Assembly: GCA_050743075.1 (NCBI GenBank)
Contig: JBOGDS010000009.1
Span: forward strand, 1 to 62,446
DNA from: JBOGDS01 sp050743075
GTDB lineage: Bacteria > Actinomycetota > Actinomycetes > Jiangellales > Jiangellaceae
DNA length: 62,446 nucleotides
Direction: 5' to 3'
This document shows positions 1 to 8,804 of the stretch, piece after piece. How positions within the stretch are numbered: the first letter of the stretch is position 1; every line of letters begins with the position of its first letter. Under the pieces are notes generated by a model that did no database searches, was not told the origin of the DNA, and worked only from the letters and a program-made list of their open reading frames with translations. A program made the position numbers and the translations under genes.

Positions 1-72
1 CGACGAACGCACCAGCGAGTTGAGTCTCTTCTCGTCACCCTCACGCAGCACCAGCGGCGCAGCAACCGACAT
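1..72 (-). CDS. IS630-family transposase, N-terminal fragment (runs off window)
   Basis: An ATG at 72 on the minus strand opens 24 codons to the window edge, starting MSVAAPLVLREGDEKRLNSL. The pattern of a short lead followed by L-R-x-x-x-x-x-x-L-x-x-L-V-R-S resembles the N-terminal helix-turn-helix region of IS630 transposases. The catalytic DDE domain is not in the window. The family call rests on this short stretch plus the CTAG junction 50 bases upstream, so it is moderate. Confidence 0.55.
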   Translation of the reverse strand, partial: MSVAAPLVLREGDEKRLNSLVRSS

Positions 73-123
73 ACCTCATTGTCGCCAACTCACACCGTAA
101 AGTCATTTACGACACGCGACACT
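1..123 (-). mobile_element. End of an IS630-type insertion sequence (partial)
   Basis: The first ~120 bases do not belong to the permease gene that follows. They hold the start of a transposase on the minus strand and ~50 bases of terminal sequence. The border falls at a CTAG (122-125), after which the permease reading frame resumes abruptly. IS630/Tc1-type elements insert at TA and duplicate it, and CTAG is a favoured target, so the junction fits. The rest of the element lies outside the window, so the second end and terminal repeats cannot be checked. Confidence 0.65.
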
Positions 124-946
124 AGAGAACGCCCACAACGCGGTAGCGGGCCGGCAGGCGCTGGTCGACGCCGGCCTCGATCCCGACCAGGTGGCGCAGG
201 CGCTGGAAACGTCGCGGCTGGACACCGTCACGCTTGACCCGGAGGCCGATGAGCGCAACACCCGCGGCACGATCGCCTTCTTCGGGGCGATGGTCCTCTA
301 CGGCCAGCTGCTCGGCTACGGCTTCTGGGTGGCGCTCGGGGTGGTCGAGGAGAAGTCCAGCCGGGTCGTCGAGGTGCTTCTCTCGGCGATCCCCGCACGA
401 GCCCTGCTGGCCGGCAAGGTGGTCGGGATCGGCCTGCTCGGACTGGCCCAGCTGTTCGTGATCGCGGTGGGCGGACTGCTCGCCGGCGTCGCGACCGGGG
501 CGATCACGCTGGAGGCGTCCATGCTCCAGCCGATCGCGCTCGTGCTCGGCTGGTTCGTGCTCGGCTACGTCGCGAACGCCTGCCTGGCAGCCGCCGCGGC
601 CGCCCGGGTCACCCGGCAGGAAGAGCTGCAGAACGCGATGACACCGCTGACGACGCTCGGGCTGGCGTCGTTCTTCGCCAGCTTCTACGTCTTCTTCAAC
701 GACAGCGGCACCGGCCCCGCGATCGTCTCGATGGTGCCGCCGGTCAGCGCGATGGCGATGCCGATCCGAATGGCCCGCGGCGACGCCGCCAGCTGAGAGG
801 TGGGGGTAGCGCTGGGGCTCATGCTCGGGTTGATCGTCGCATTGGTCGTCGTGGCCGGTCGCGTCTACGAGGGAGCGGTCCTGCGGATGGGCGCCAAGGT
901 CCCGCTCGCCGAGGCGTGGCGGTCGGGCCGGCGGGCGCGGGCCTGA
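122..946 (+). pseudogene. ABC-2 type transporter permease, 5'-truncated and with internal stop
   Basis: From 122 the frame reads LENAHNAVAGRQALVDAGLD and then membrane helices typical of NatB/ABC-2 permeases, including the family hallmark GVVEEKSSRVVEVLLSAI (about 345-400). The 5' part, with the first helix and the large external domain, is missing because the IS end is joined here. The frame then meets TGA at 794-796, yet continues in frame for 49 more codons (EVGVALGLMLGLIVALVVVA through the last helix and a basic tail) to TGA at 944-946. A TGG to TGA change would explain this. Two independent lesions make a functional product very unlikely. The ATP-binding partner would lie upstream, outside the window. 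Confidence 0.85.
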
Positions 947-948
947 GC

Positions 949-1755
949 TCAGTCGTCCCGGTCGGCGCCGAGAGGCTCCAGCAGGTCGTGCAGCGCGGGG
1001 AACAGGGTCGGTCCGGCGGCGATGACCAGGGCCTCACCGGCAGCCGCTCCGCGCAGCCCACCGACCACGGCACCGGCCTCCTGCGCGACCAACCCGCCAG
1101 CTGCCAGGTCCCAGGGGTTCAGCCCCCGCTCGAAGAAGCCGTCGACCCATCCGGTCGCCACCGCGCAGAGATCCAGCGACGCCGTGCCGGCGCGCCGGAT
1201 GTCGCGGATCCTCGGCAGCACCGCGCGCAGGACGTCGGCTTGCCGGGCCCGCCGATGCGGGTCGTACCCGAACCCGGTGGCTATCAGTGCCCGGTCGAGG
1301 CGGTCGCAGCCCGACTCACGCACCGGCAGGCCGCCGAGCATGGCTCCACCGCCCAGCGTCGCGGTCCAGGTGTGCCCAGTGGCCGGGTTGTGGACGACAC
1401 CCGCTACCGAGCGCCCTTCCACCTCTGCCGCGATCGAGACCGCGTAGTGCGGGATGCCGTACAGGTAGTTCACGGTCCCGTCGATCGGGTCGACCACCCA
1501 GACGACTCCGGATCGTCCGTCGACCGACGAACCCTCCTCCCCCAGGAGCCCGTCGCGCGGACGCGCCGTGAGCAAGCGATCTCGGATGAGCACCTCCGAC
1601 GCGGTGTCGGACTCGGTGACGACGTCGGTCGGTGACGACTTCGTGGCTGTGACAGTCATCCGGTCGACGGCCTCGCGACGGTCCCGGACCAGCCGGCCGG
1701 CCTCGGTGGCGACCTCCACCGCCAGCTCGAGCAGGGTGTCGCGGTCGTCGGTCAC
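949..1755 (-). CDS. Inositol monophosphatase family protein
   Basis: Predicted Mg-dependent phosphatase of the inositol monophosphatase/SuhB superfamily, 268 aa, cytosolic. Metal-binding motifs are complete: GEEGSS at about 72-77, DPIDGT at 89-94 and NPWDLAAG at 213-220. The start is GTG at 1755, overlapping the ferrochelatase stop in a GTGA, so the two genes are probably co-transcribed and translationally coupled. A longer frame back to 1830 would sit wholly inside the ferrochelatase gene and was rejected. Substrate cannot be told from sequence; inositol-1-phosphate, histidinol phosphate and other sugar phosphates are all possible in this family. Confidence 0.9.
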   Translation of the reverse strand: MTDDRDTLLELAVEVATEAGRLVRDRREAVDRMTVTATKSSPTDVVTESDTASEVLIRDRLLTARPRDGLLGEEGSSVDGRSGVVWVVDPIDGTVNYLYGIPHYAVSIAAEVEGRSVAGVVHNPATGHTWTATLGGGAMLGGLPVRESGCDRLDRALIATGFGYDPHRRARQADVLRAVLPRIRDIRRAGTASLDLCAVATGWVDGFFERGLNPWDLAAGGLVAQEAGAVVGGLRGAAAGEALVIAAGPTLFPALHDLLEPLGADRDD

Positions 1756-2876
1756 GTGGCCGAACCCCCGACGGCCACCGGCGTGTCCACACCGCACAAC
1801 GCCGGCCGTGGGCTGCGCAGGTTCGGGCAACAGGAGATGGGACAGACGTCGTGGGACGGTCCCGGAGGGCCGACGCTCGCCCGCCCGATCGGCTCGCCAC
1901 GCTCGACGGCTGCGCGTTCCATCAGCAGGTCGCGAATCGCGGCCACCAAGTCCGGATGCGTTCCGGCCGTGGCCGCCCGCGCCACCGGCAGACCGAGCCG
2001 GTCAGCCGTCGCCATGGCCTCGGTGTCGAGGTCGAAGGCGACCTCCATGTGGTCGGAGACGAAGCCGATCGGCGCCAGGACGACCGCGGGCACACCGCTT
2101 CCGGCCAGCGCCACGAGGTGGTCGTTGACGTCGGGCTCCATCCAGGCCACGTCGGCCGGCTCGCTGCGCGAGCAGTAGACGAGGTCGTGTTCGTGCACCA
2201 CGCCGGTCCGTTCACCCACCTGCCTCGTGACGGCGGCCGCCACGGCGCCGTGCTGTGCTTCGTACGCCCCGCCGTCCGGGCCCGCGGTCGACGCCATCGC
2301 TGTCGGGATCGAGTGCGTGACGAACACCAGCCGGGCGGCGTCCGCGACGTTGCCCTGGAGGTCCCCCAGCGCGCCGAGCACCCCGTCGGCGTTGGCGCGG
2401 ACAAAGCCAGGGTGGTCGAAACACTGACGCAGCTTGTCGATCCGCGGCGCACCGGGACCGACGGCGGTTACGGCCGCTGCGAGATCCTCGCGGTACTGGC
2501 GGCAGCCGGAGTAGGACGAGTAGGCACTGGTCACGAACGCTGCGGCCCGGCGTACGCCGTCCTCGCGCATGCGCGAAAGCTCGTCGGCCAAGTATGGATG
2601 CCAGTTCCGGTTGCCCCAGTAGATGGGCACCGACAGCCCGGCGCGGTCGAGCTCGTGCTCCAGCGCGACGATCAACGCGCGGTTCTGGCCGTTGATCGGG
2701 CTGCGGCCGCCGAAGGCCTCGTAGTGGCGAGCGACCTCGGCGAGCCGCGCGGGCGAGACGCCGCGGCCCCGTGTCACCTTCTCCAGGAACGGCATCACGT
2801 CCGCAATGCCCTCCGGCCCGCCGAAGGAGACGACGAGCAGGGCATCGTACGGCTCGACTGCTGTGGGCACGCTCAC
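1752..2876 (-). CDS. hemH: Ferrochelatase (coproporphyrin type)
   Basis: Inserts ferrous iron into the porphyrin near the end of haem synthesis. In Actinobacteria the substrate is coproporphyrin III (CpfC in newer naming), an inference from the lineage. 374 aa, usual length. It opens with YDALLVVSFGGPEG; the catalytic histidine is His188 in VFVTHSIPTAMA, and the paired acidic residue lies in SDHMEVAFD (Glu278). Cys152 and a C-terminal cluster (Cys345, 349, 350, 361) match the position of the [2Fe-2S] ligands in actinobacterial ferrochelatases. The gene is first in a two-gene unit with the downstream phosphatase (GTGA overlap) and is divergent from the ECF sigma gene. Confidence 0.95.
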   Translation of the reverse strand: MSVPTAVEPYDALLVVSFGGPEGIADVMPFLEKVTRGRGVSPARLAEVARHYEAFGGRSPINGQNRALIVALEHELDRAGLSVPIYWGNRNWHPYLADELSRMREDGVRRAAAFVTSAYSSYSGCRQYREDLAAAVTAVGPGAPRIDKLRQCFDHPGFVRANADGVLGALGDLQGNVADAARLVFVTHSIPTAMASTAGPDGGAYEAQHGAVAAAVTRQVGERTGVVHEHDLVYCSRSEPADVAWMEPDVNDHLVALAGSGVPAVVLAPIGFVSDHMEVAFDLDTEAMATADRLGLPVARAATAGTHPDLVAAIRDLLMERAAVERGEPIGRASVGPPGPSHDVCPISCCPNLRSPRPALCGVDTPVAVGGSAT

Positions 2877-2946
2877 GAGCCCGATCCTGCCAAGTCCCCT
2901 CAGGTGAGGTGCACGCCGGCCCGTATCCGATCGAGGGTCGGGGCGC

Positions 2947-3537
2947 TTGAATAGTAAAGCTCCGACCCGGGACGACCTGGACAGTCCCGATGATCTGGAC
3001 GAACTGGTGCGCCGGGCACACGAAGGCGACGGCGTGGCGTTCGGCCGCCTGTTCGACCGCTTCCACGTTCCGGTGCTGCGCTATCTCGTCGCCCGGGTAG
3101 CCGACCGGACCGCTGCGGAGGACATGGCTGCGGAGGTGTTCGTGGAGGTCGCGCAGCGGCTGCCGCGGTTTCGAGGCGACGGCGGCCAGTTCGGCAGGTG
3201 GCTGTTCACCATCGCGCGCCACGACATTGTCGACGTGCGCCGCGCCGCCCGGCGCCACACTGTGCTGCCGGTCGCGCAAGTCCCCGATCAGGTGGCCGGA
3301 ACTGATGTGTCCGACGAGGTGGTGCGCCGGCTGGAAGGTCAGCGGCTGGCGCGCGCCCTGCGCAACCTCACCAACGACCAACGCGACGTGGTCGTTCTCA
3401 AGTTCGCCGCCGGATTGTCCAATCCGGAGGTGGCCGCGGTCCTGGACAAGCCGGTCGGGGCCGTCAAGAGCCTGCAGCACCGCGGCCTGATGGCTCTGCG
3501 GCGAGCTCTCGAGGGCGAGGAGGTGGACTCGCCGTGA
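2947..3537 (+). CDS. ECF-type RNA polymerase sigma factor
   Basis: Sigma-70 family protein of ECF size (196 aa) with region 2 at about 22-95 (AFGRLFDRFHVPVLRYLVARV, then WLFTIARHDIVDVRRAARR) and region 4 at about 130-185 (LTNDQRDVVVLKFAAGLSNPEVA, helix-turn-helix). There is no region 3. The start is uncertain: TTG at 2947 gives the full frame, and no strong ribosome site precedes it. The stop overlaps the next gene (GTGA at 3534), a DUF5667 membrane protein that is a likely partner. The motif CCGTATCCGATC lies 26 bases upstream of the start and recurs before the secreted-protein gene at 4253. Confidence 0.85.
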   Translation: MNSKAPTRDDLDSPDDLDELVRRAHEGDGVAFGRLFDRFHVPVLRYLVARVADRTAAEDMAAEVFVEVAQRLPRFRGDGGQFGRWLFTIARHDIVDVRRAARRHTVLPVAQVPDQVAGTDVSDEVVRRLEGQRLARALRNLTNDQRDVVVLKFAAGLSNPEVAAVLDKPVGAVKSLQHRGLMALRRALEGEEVDSP

Positions 3538-4181
3538 CCGATATCCACTCCGACGACGACGATCGCGAGATCGTCCGCCGGCTGGAGGTCGCATGGGCCG
3601 TGGACCCGAGCGAGAGCGCGCGCGCCGAGGCACGTGACCGGGCCATCGCTCGACTCGGCCGGGCGAGCGGTCGGCGGCGCCGATGGGTGCCATGGGTGGC
3701 GGCAACCGCCGTGACCGTCCTCGTCGCAGCGGTCCTGACGAGCATCCCGGGCGCACTGCCGGGTGACCCCGGCTACCCGGTCAAGCGAGGTTGGGAAAGC
3801 CTACGGCTCGGCCTTGCCGGCGACATCCGGGCCGAGACGCGCGGCTGGCTCCAGGTGGCGCAGAGCCGGCTCGCGGAGACCGTCCGCGCGCAGGGCGAAG
3901 GACGCACCGAGGCGCTGCAGGTGCTGCTGGACGACTACGTGGTGGCCGTCGCCGAGGTCGAGGACCGGCTCGGCACAGTCGAGGACCCGGCGCTGTCCGA
4001 CCAGGTCGGTCGAGAGCTGCTCACGCACGAACGTGTGCTCTCCTCGCTGCTCGAGGTCGTACCGGAGCCCGCTCGCCCGGGGTTACAGCGGGCGTTGGAT
4101 GCCAGCCGTCGTGCCCACGGCGGTCCACCCGACGCGCCACCCGGGCTGGACCGGGCACCGCCGCACGGCCCCGACCGATAA
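3534..4181 (+). CDS. DUF5667 membrane protein, putative anti-sigma factor
   Basis: 215 aa: an acidic N-terminal segment (about 1-45), a basic stretch RRRRW, one membrane helix (about 50-68, VPWVAATAVTVLVAAVLTSI) and an outer, mostly helical domain beginning LPGDPGYPVKRGWESLRLGL, the signature of DUF5667. In many actinobacteria DUF5667 proteins are encoded directly after an ECF sigma gene. The GTG start at 3534 overlaps the sigma stop, so a fixed ratio of the two is likely. Anti-sigma function is inferred from topology and position; no ZAS zinc motif is visible. Confidence 0.75.
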   Translation: MTDIHSDDDDREIVRRLEVAWAVDPSESARAEARDRAIARLGRASGRRRRWVPWVAATAVTVLVAAVLTSIPGALPGDPGYPVKRGWESLRLGLAGDIRAETRGWLQVAQSRLAETVRAQGEGRTEALQVLLDDYVVAVAEVEDRLGTVEDPALSDQVGRELLTHERVLSSLLEVVPEPARPGLQRALDASRRAHGGPPDAPPGLDRAPPHGPDR

Positions 4182-4252
4182 GGCCGTATCCGATCCACGT
4201 CCACGGCGCTGTTCCTGCAAGGAGGAGCAGACCGGCGGACAGGGTGATCGAC

Positions 4253-4879
4253 ATGAGCACGAGAGTGATGGTCGCAGCGATGTCGGCTGGGACGGTGGCC
4301 GTTCTGGCAGGGATCTCGGCCACGGCCGTTCCGACATCGCCGCAGAGCGACGACGGGTGCGACGGTCCGCCACGCCTGAGTGAGGTGACCGGCACGTTGC
4401 AGCGCGACGACGGCACCTTCACCGTCGGCGGGACCGAGGTCGACTTCGGCCCGGACTGGTATCTGAGCCAGACCCAGGCGGCCCATGACTACGACGGCGA
4501 CGGGTCCGCCGAGACTCTGCTCATGGAGTTCACGGGCCTGGCCGGCGCGACGGTCACCCTCGACACCGACCAGCCAGGTCCCGGTGGCGACCGCGACGTC
4601 TACACCGTGAACGGCGTGCCCTACCGGGCGCTCGACGGGTGCCCGCCGCCGTGGGCCGGCGGCCCCGGAGGTGACGGACCAGCGACGAACCGACCGACTG
4701 GCTGGGCCCCCGACCGCGACAACCCCCGGTTGGCGGGTCCAGCCTTCGCACGCGACATGCGGTCCTGGGCTGGCTGTGTCGCGAAGGCGGCGCCGCAGCA
4801 CGATCCTTCGTTGGGTCCGTTCGATCCGGCAGCCAGATGTGGCGAGAAGCCGACACCGCCGCCGGAAGCGGACCGCTGA
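4253..4879 (+). CDS. Secreted protein of unknown function
   Basis: 208 aa with a signal peptide (about 1-28, MSTRVMVAAMSAGTVAVLAG then ISATAVPT). The mature part has a D-rich segment (DYDGDGSAETLLMEF, about 85-99), a beta-rich middle and a Pro/Gly-rich tail with two cysteines (GCVAKAAPQHDPSLG and ARCG) that could form a disulfide. ATG at 4253 is preferred because it begins the signal peptide; GTG at 4244 is an alternative. It follows the sigma/DUF5667 pair in the same direction and shares the CCGTATCCGATC element at 4184-4195 with the sigma gene's upstream region, so it may belong to that regulon. I do not recognise a family. Confidence 0.7.
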   Translation: MSTRVMVAAMSAGTVAVLAGISATAVPTSPQSDDGCDGPPRLSEVTGTLQRDDGTFTVGGTEVDFGPDWYLSQTQAAHDYDGDGSAETLLMEFTGLAGATVTLDTDQPGPGGDRDVYTVNGVPYRALDGCPPPWAGGPGGDGPATNRPTGWAPDRDNPRLAGPAFARDMRSWAGCVAKAAPQHDPSLGPFDPAARCGEKPTPPPEADR

Positions 4880-4961
4880 GCCAGCTACACCCGGCGCGCG
4901 TTCCTGGACCGTTCAGGCGGACCCCCCGGCTGCTGTCGAGATCACTGCAAGACAGGCTAGG

Positions 4962-6158
4962 GTGGTGCTTCGTCCCTACGCCGAGGTGCTCCGACATCCG
5001 GGGGCGGTCGCCTTCTCGGCATCGGGCCTGGTGGCGCGGCTGCCCATGTCGATGATGGGCATCGGGATCGTGCTCGCCGTCTCTGCCCACACCGGCTCGT
5101 ACGGACGCGCCGGACTCGTCGCCGGCACTGCGCTGCTCGCGCAGGCCGCAGGGGCGCCGCTGCAGGCCCGGCTGGCGGACCAGTTCGGACAGCGCCGGCT
5201 GCTGCTTCCCGTCCTGGGCCTGCACGCGGTCAGCCTGGGCTCGTTCATCCTGCTCGTCGGGCGAGCGCCGCTGATTGCGCTCGTCGCGACGGCGGCGCTG
5301 TCCGGCGCCACGCTGCCGATGTTCGGGACGATGGTGCGGGCGCGGTGGGCGTACCTCTACACCGGGACACCACGGCTGCACACCGCCTATGCCCTGGAGT
5401 CGGTGCTCGACGAGGTCGTCTTCGTCGTCGGACCCATCGTCGCCACCATCCTCGCGACCGCCGTGCACCCACTGTCCGGGCTGGTCACCAATCTGGTCCT
5501 CACGCTCGGCGGCGGGCTACTGTTCGCCGCGCAGCGCACCACCGAGCCGCCCGCGAAGCCTCGGACTCTGCACGTGGCGCCCGACCCGCTCCCGGTGCGC
5601 ACGCTGACGTGGGTTGTCGCGACATTCACCTTCATGGGCGCCATCTTCGGCTCGATCGAGGTGGTCACGGTCGCGTTCGCGGAGGAGTCAGGGGCGATCG
5701 CAGCCTCGGGACCGGTGCTCGCCGCCTACGCGGCGGGCAGTCTCGTCGCCGGCCTCGTGGTCGGCGCCGTGCACTGGCGCACCGGCCCGCGGCGACGCTT
5801 CGTCGTCGGCCAGGCCGTCATGGCCGCGGCACTGGTGCCGCTTCCGTTCGTGAGCTCCATACCGCTGCTGGCCGTCGTCGTGTTCGTCGCCGGAATGGCG
5901 ATCTCGCCGACGCTGATCGCCGGCTTCTCATTGGTGGAGGCCGAGGTGCCGCAGAGCCGTCTCACCGAAGGGCTGGCCTGGATCTCGACCGCACTCAACA
6001 TCGGAGTCGCGATGGGCGCCGCAGTCGCCGGGCCGGTCATCGACGATCGCGGCGCCTCGCTCGCCTACGTGGTCGCGCTCGGCAGTGGTTTGCTCGCCGC
6101 CGCGGCGTGCGCCGTCGGCATCGTCGTGGACCGACCGAAGGCGCGTGAGAGCGTGTGA
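4962..6158 (+). CDS. MFS transporter
   Basis: About 398 aa with twelve predicted membrane helices in two halves. The loop between helices 2 and 3 reads ARLADQFGQRRLLL, the usual MFS G-x-x-x-D-R/Q-x-G-R-R motif. The start is placed at GTG 4962 (4965 also possible) because the coding frame further upstream overlaps the preceding gene and gives no plausible protein. The sequence LPMSMMGIGIVLAV in helix 1 is typical of actinobacterial drug or metabolite exporters of this subgroup. The next gene, an FAD oxidase, starts 4 bases after the stop, so the two form an operon. Substrate unknown. Confidence 0.85.
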   Translation: MVLRPYAEVLRHPGAVAFSASGLVARLPMSMMGIGIVLAVSAHTGSYGRAGLVAGTALLAQAAGAPLQARLADQFGQRRLLLPVLGLHAVSLGSFILLVGRAPLIALVATAALSGATLPMFGTMVRARWAYLYTGTPRLHTAYALESVLDEVVFVVGPIVATILATAVHPLSGLVTNLVLTLGGGLLFAAQRTTEPPAKPRTLHVAPDPLPVRTLTWVVATFTFMGAIFGSIEVVTVAFAEESGAIAASGPVLAAYAAGSLVAGLVVGAVHWRTGPRRRFVVGQAVMAAALVPLPFVSSIPLLAVVVFVAGMAISPTLIAGFSLVEAEVPQSRLTEGLAWISTALNIGVAMGAAVAGPVIDDRGASLAYVVALGSGLLAAAACAVGIVVDRPKARESV

Positions 6159-6162
6159 CGCC

Positions 6163-7464
6163 ATGACCTGGCGAAACTGGGCTCGTACCGTCGAGGCGAC
6201 ACCGGCCCGGACCGCCGTCCCCGACGATGCGGCCCAGATCGCCGCTGTTCTCCTCTCGGCGCGACGCGACGGCCTGCGGGTCAAGCCGGTCGGCGCCGGG
6301 CACAGCTTCACGCCGGTCGCCGCCACCAGCGGCGTGCATGTCCGTCTCGACAAGCTGACCGGTCTGGTCGGCGTCGACGTCGACCCGGCGACCGGTCACG
6401 GCCTGGCAACCGTTGCCGCCGGCACACCTCTGCATCTGTTCAACGCCGAACTGGCACGGCACGGGCTGGGCCTGGCCACCATGGGCGACGTCGCCGTGCA
6501 GACCGTCGCGGGTGCGGTCGCGACGGGCACCCACGGTACCGGCCGGGACGTCGCCGGGCTGTCAGCACAGGTCGCCGGTCTCGAGATCGTGGTGCCCGAC
6601 GGATCCGTCGTCCGCTGCACACCCGACCACGAGCCGGCGATGTTCCAGGCCGCCCGGCTCGGGCTCGGCGCCCTGGGCATCGTCACGGCGCTGACGTTCC
6701 GGGTCGAGCCGGCCTTTCTCCTGCACGCCGTCGAGGAGCGCGGCAGCCTGGACGAGATCCTGGACCGCTTCGACGAGTACGCCCAGAGCGAGCACGTCGA
6801 GTTCCACTGGCTGCCGTTCACCGACGCCGTCCAGCTCAAGCGCAACCACCGGACCGCCGGTCCACCTCGCCCTCTTGGCAGGTTGCGCGCGTGGTGGGAG
6901 GGCGACGTCGTCGAGAACGCAGGCGTCGGTCTGATCCAGCGGGTCACCCGGGCGATGCCCCGCGCCACCCGGGTCGTCAACGCCACGGGCGCGAAGCTGA
7001 TCTCCCGCCGCGACTACGTCGACGCTGCGCCATCGGTCTTCACCAGCATCCGCCGGGTCCGATTCCACGAGATGGAGTACGCGCTGCCCCGCAGAGCCGC
7101 CGTCGCCGCCCTGCGGGAGCTCCGCCAGCTGACGACGAACGGGCCGTGGCGGATCGCGTTCCCGGTCGAGGTGCGGCTGGCACCGGGCGACGACGTGTGG
7201 CTTTCGACCGCCTATCAACGCGACACCGTCTACGTGGCCTGCCACGCCTACCCGCGGACGGACTACCAGGGCTGGTTCGCGGCTGCCGAAGAGCTCTTCG
7301 CCTCCTACGAAGGCCGGCCGCACTGGGCCAAGTTGCACACCCGGTACGCCATGTACCTCGACGAGCTCTACCCGAGGATGGACGACTTCCGCGCTGTTCG
7401 TGACCGGGTCGACCCGGACCGGACGATGGACAACGAGTACCTGCACCAGGTCCTGGGGGGTTGA
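6163..7464 (+). CDS. FAD-linked sugar-lactone oxidase (D-arabinono-1,4-lactone oxidase family)
   Basis: 433 aa. The N-terminal FAD-binding domain of the VAO type carries KPVGAGHSFTP (about 43-53) and the flavin-contact stretch GAVATGTHGTGRDV (about 120-133). The C-terminal domain matches aldonolactone oxidases and ends in the characteristic RVDPDRTMDNEYLHQVLG. Such enzymes oxidise a sugar or sugar lactone with molecular oxygen, for example L-gulonolactone or xylitol; the substrate here is open. The ATG at 6163 follows the transporter stop by 4 bases. No membrane helix or signal is seen, so it is probably cytosolic. Confidence 0.85.
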   Translation: MTWRNWARTVEATPARTAVPDDAAQIAAVLLSARRDGLRVKPVGAGHSFTPVAATSGVHVRLDKLTGLVGVDVDPATGHGLATVAAGTPLHLFNAELARHGLGLATMGDVAVQTVAGAVATGTHGTGRDVAGLSAQVAGLEIVVPDGSVVRCTPDHEPAMFQAARLGLGALGIVTALTFRVEPAFLLHAVEERGSLDEILDRFDEYAQSEHVEFHWLPFTDAVQLKRNHRTAGPPRPLGRLRAWWEGDVVENAGVGLIQRVTRAMPRATRVVNATGAKLISRRDYVDAAPSVFTSIRRVRFHEMEYALPRRAAVAALRELRQLTTNGPWRIAFPVEVRLAPGDDVWLSTAYQRDTVYVACHAYPRTDYQGWFAAAEELFASYEGRPHWAKLHTRYAMYLDELYPRMDDFRAVRDRVDPDRTMDNEYLHQVLGG

Positions 7465-7558
7465 CGGGCGAATTCCGTAGGCGCTCCCGGCATGGCGGCT
7501 TGGTGCGGGGAGGCTCTCGGGTCACGATGGGGTTCAGCCGTGCACGGGAGGTACGAGG

Positions 7559-8629
7559 ATGCGGGAGCTGCGACTAGTCGCCGTGAGCGAGGACGGCGCC
7601 CACCTCATCCTCCGTACCGAGGGCGAGGAGTCCCCGATGGCACTACCGGTCGACGAACGTCTGCACGCCGCCATCCGTGGCGACCGCGCCCGCCTTGGTC
7701 AGCTGGAGATCCAGCTCGAAAGCCAGCTGCGCCCGCGCGACATCCAGGCCAGGGTGCGGGCCGGCGAGAGCGTCGAGTCCGTGGCAGCAGCGGCCGCGGT
7801 GCCTCTGGATCGCGTGATGCGCTACGCCGGGGCGGTGCTGGCCGAGCGGGAGCACGTCGCCGGCCGGGCCCGCCGGGCCACCGTGCGACGCATGAACGGC
7901 GACGGTCCCGCGCCCACCCTCGACGACGCCGTCACCAGGTGGGTCGGCCAGTCGTCGGTCGATCCCGAGACCGTGGTCTGGGACGCCTGGCGCCGTGACG
8001 ACGGTCGCTGGCAGGTCAGCGCCAGCTGGCGCAGCGGCTCCGATCCACAGTCGGCGCGGTTCGCGTTCGACCCCGCCGGCCGCTCGGCCTCTCCCGACGA
8101 CGACCAGGCGCGGGCCGTCGCCGGTGATCGGCCGCCGGAGCCGGTCATACCGCCCGGGCCGGCCCGCCTGTCGGTGATCCCCAGGGTCGTCGCAGAGGTC
8201 GACGATCCGGCCACGGGAGAGCCCTCGCTGGTCGCTGGTCCGACCGTCATCGACGTCAGCGCCGACGGCGTTGACGAGTACCCGGTCGGCGATCCCGCCG
8301 ACGACCAGCCGACGGCGCCGGTGCCGGTGGCCGGCCGGACCCGCCGAGACGCGGCCGGCCGCAACGGCCGGCGGCGCAACGGGGCGCGAACGTCCCAGCC
8401 GCGTGACGACCTGTGGGCGCCGCCGGCCGCCGACGAGCGGCCCACCAGCGACCGGCTGCGCCTGACCGACATCGCCAACCGGGTGGAGGTCGAGGACGAC
8501 GACCCGCCGGCCGATCCTGTGCCCGCGACACCGGCCCCCGGGGGGCGCGCAGCCTCGGCACGATCCCGCCGGCCGAGCGTGCCGAGCTGGGACGAGATCA
8601 TGTTCGGCCGCCGCCGCAAGCCCGACTGA
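7559..8629 (+). CDS. sepH: Cell division protein SepH (DUF3071)
   Basis: 356 aa. Residues 1-165 form the DUF3071 domain: MRELRLVAVSEDGAHLILRT at the start and a helix-turn-helix at about 59-90 (RPRDIQARVRAGESVESVA). The middle is Asp/Pro-rich and disordered, and the protein closes with the conserved tail PSWDEIMFGRRRKPD. In Streptomyces and Mycobacterium SepH binds FtsZ and promotes its assembly and septum formation. A clear ribosome site (GGGAGGT) precedes ATG 7559. The neighbourhood near hemH, tdk, DUF5998 and parC agrees with the usual location. The gene is convergent with the ACT-domain gene; repeat 8699-8786 lies between. Confidence 0.92.
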   Translation: MRELRLVAVSEDGAHLILRTEGEESPMALPVDERLHAAIRGDRARLGQLEIQLESQLRPRDIQARVRAGESVESVAAAAAVPLDRVMRYAGAVLAEREHVAGRARRATVRRMNGDGPAPTLDDAVTRWVGQSSVDPETVVWDAWRRDDGRWQVSASWRSGSDPQSARFAFDPAGRSASPDDDQARAVAGDRPPEPVIPPGPARLSVIPRVVAEVDDPATGEPSLVAGPTVIDVSADGVDEYPVGDPADDQPTAPVPVAGRTRRDAAGRNGRRRNGARTSQPRDDLWAPPAADERPTSDRLRLTDIANRVEVEDDDPPADPVPATPAPGGRAASARSRRPSVPSWDEIMFGRRRKPD

Positions 8630-8698
8630 GCGGGCGTCGTTCAGTCCCAGGTCTTCTCGGCCCGACCGCCTCGACGATGGCGGTTGCCCAGGTCGCCC

Positions 8699-8786
8699 GT
8701 ACCGACCGACAGGAACAACGACGACGGATCCGGCAATCGCGCAGGTCGCGCCGTCCAAGATCGCAATTGTTCCTGTCGATCGGTAC
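8699..8786. repeat. Palindromic repeat element, copy A
   Basis: Two 20-base arms, 8699-8718 and 8767-8786, are inverted copies of GTACCGAnCGACAGGAACAA with one mismatch, separated by 48 bases. The same arm sequence occurs in a second intergenic palindrome at 17660-17756. Copy A lies between two convergent gene ends, so it could also act as a bidirectional terminator. There is no T-tract and no open reading frame inside. Confidence 0.85.
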
Positions 8787-8804
8787 GCCCGCGCTCCTGC
8801 GCCG

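Noticed and set aside
949..1635. Long plus-strand open frames opposite the inositol monophosphatase gene
   Set aside because: Antisense shadows of a gene with all family motifs; no recognisable protein.
3791..4252. Upstream part of a long plus-strand open frame ending at 4879
   Set aside because: It overlaps the DUF5667 gene in another frame and has Arg/Ala-rich shadow composition; the signal peptide begins at 4253.
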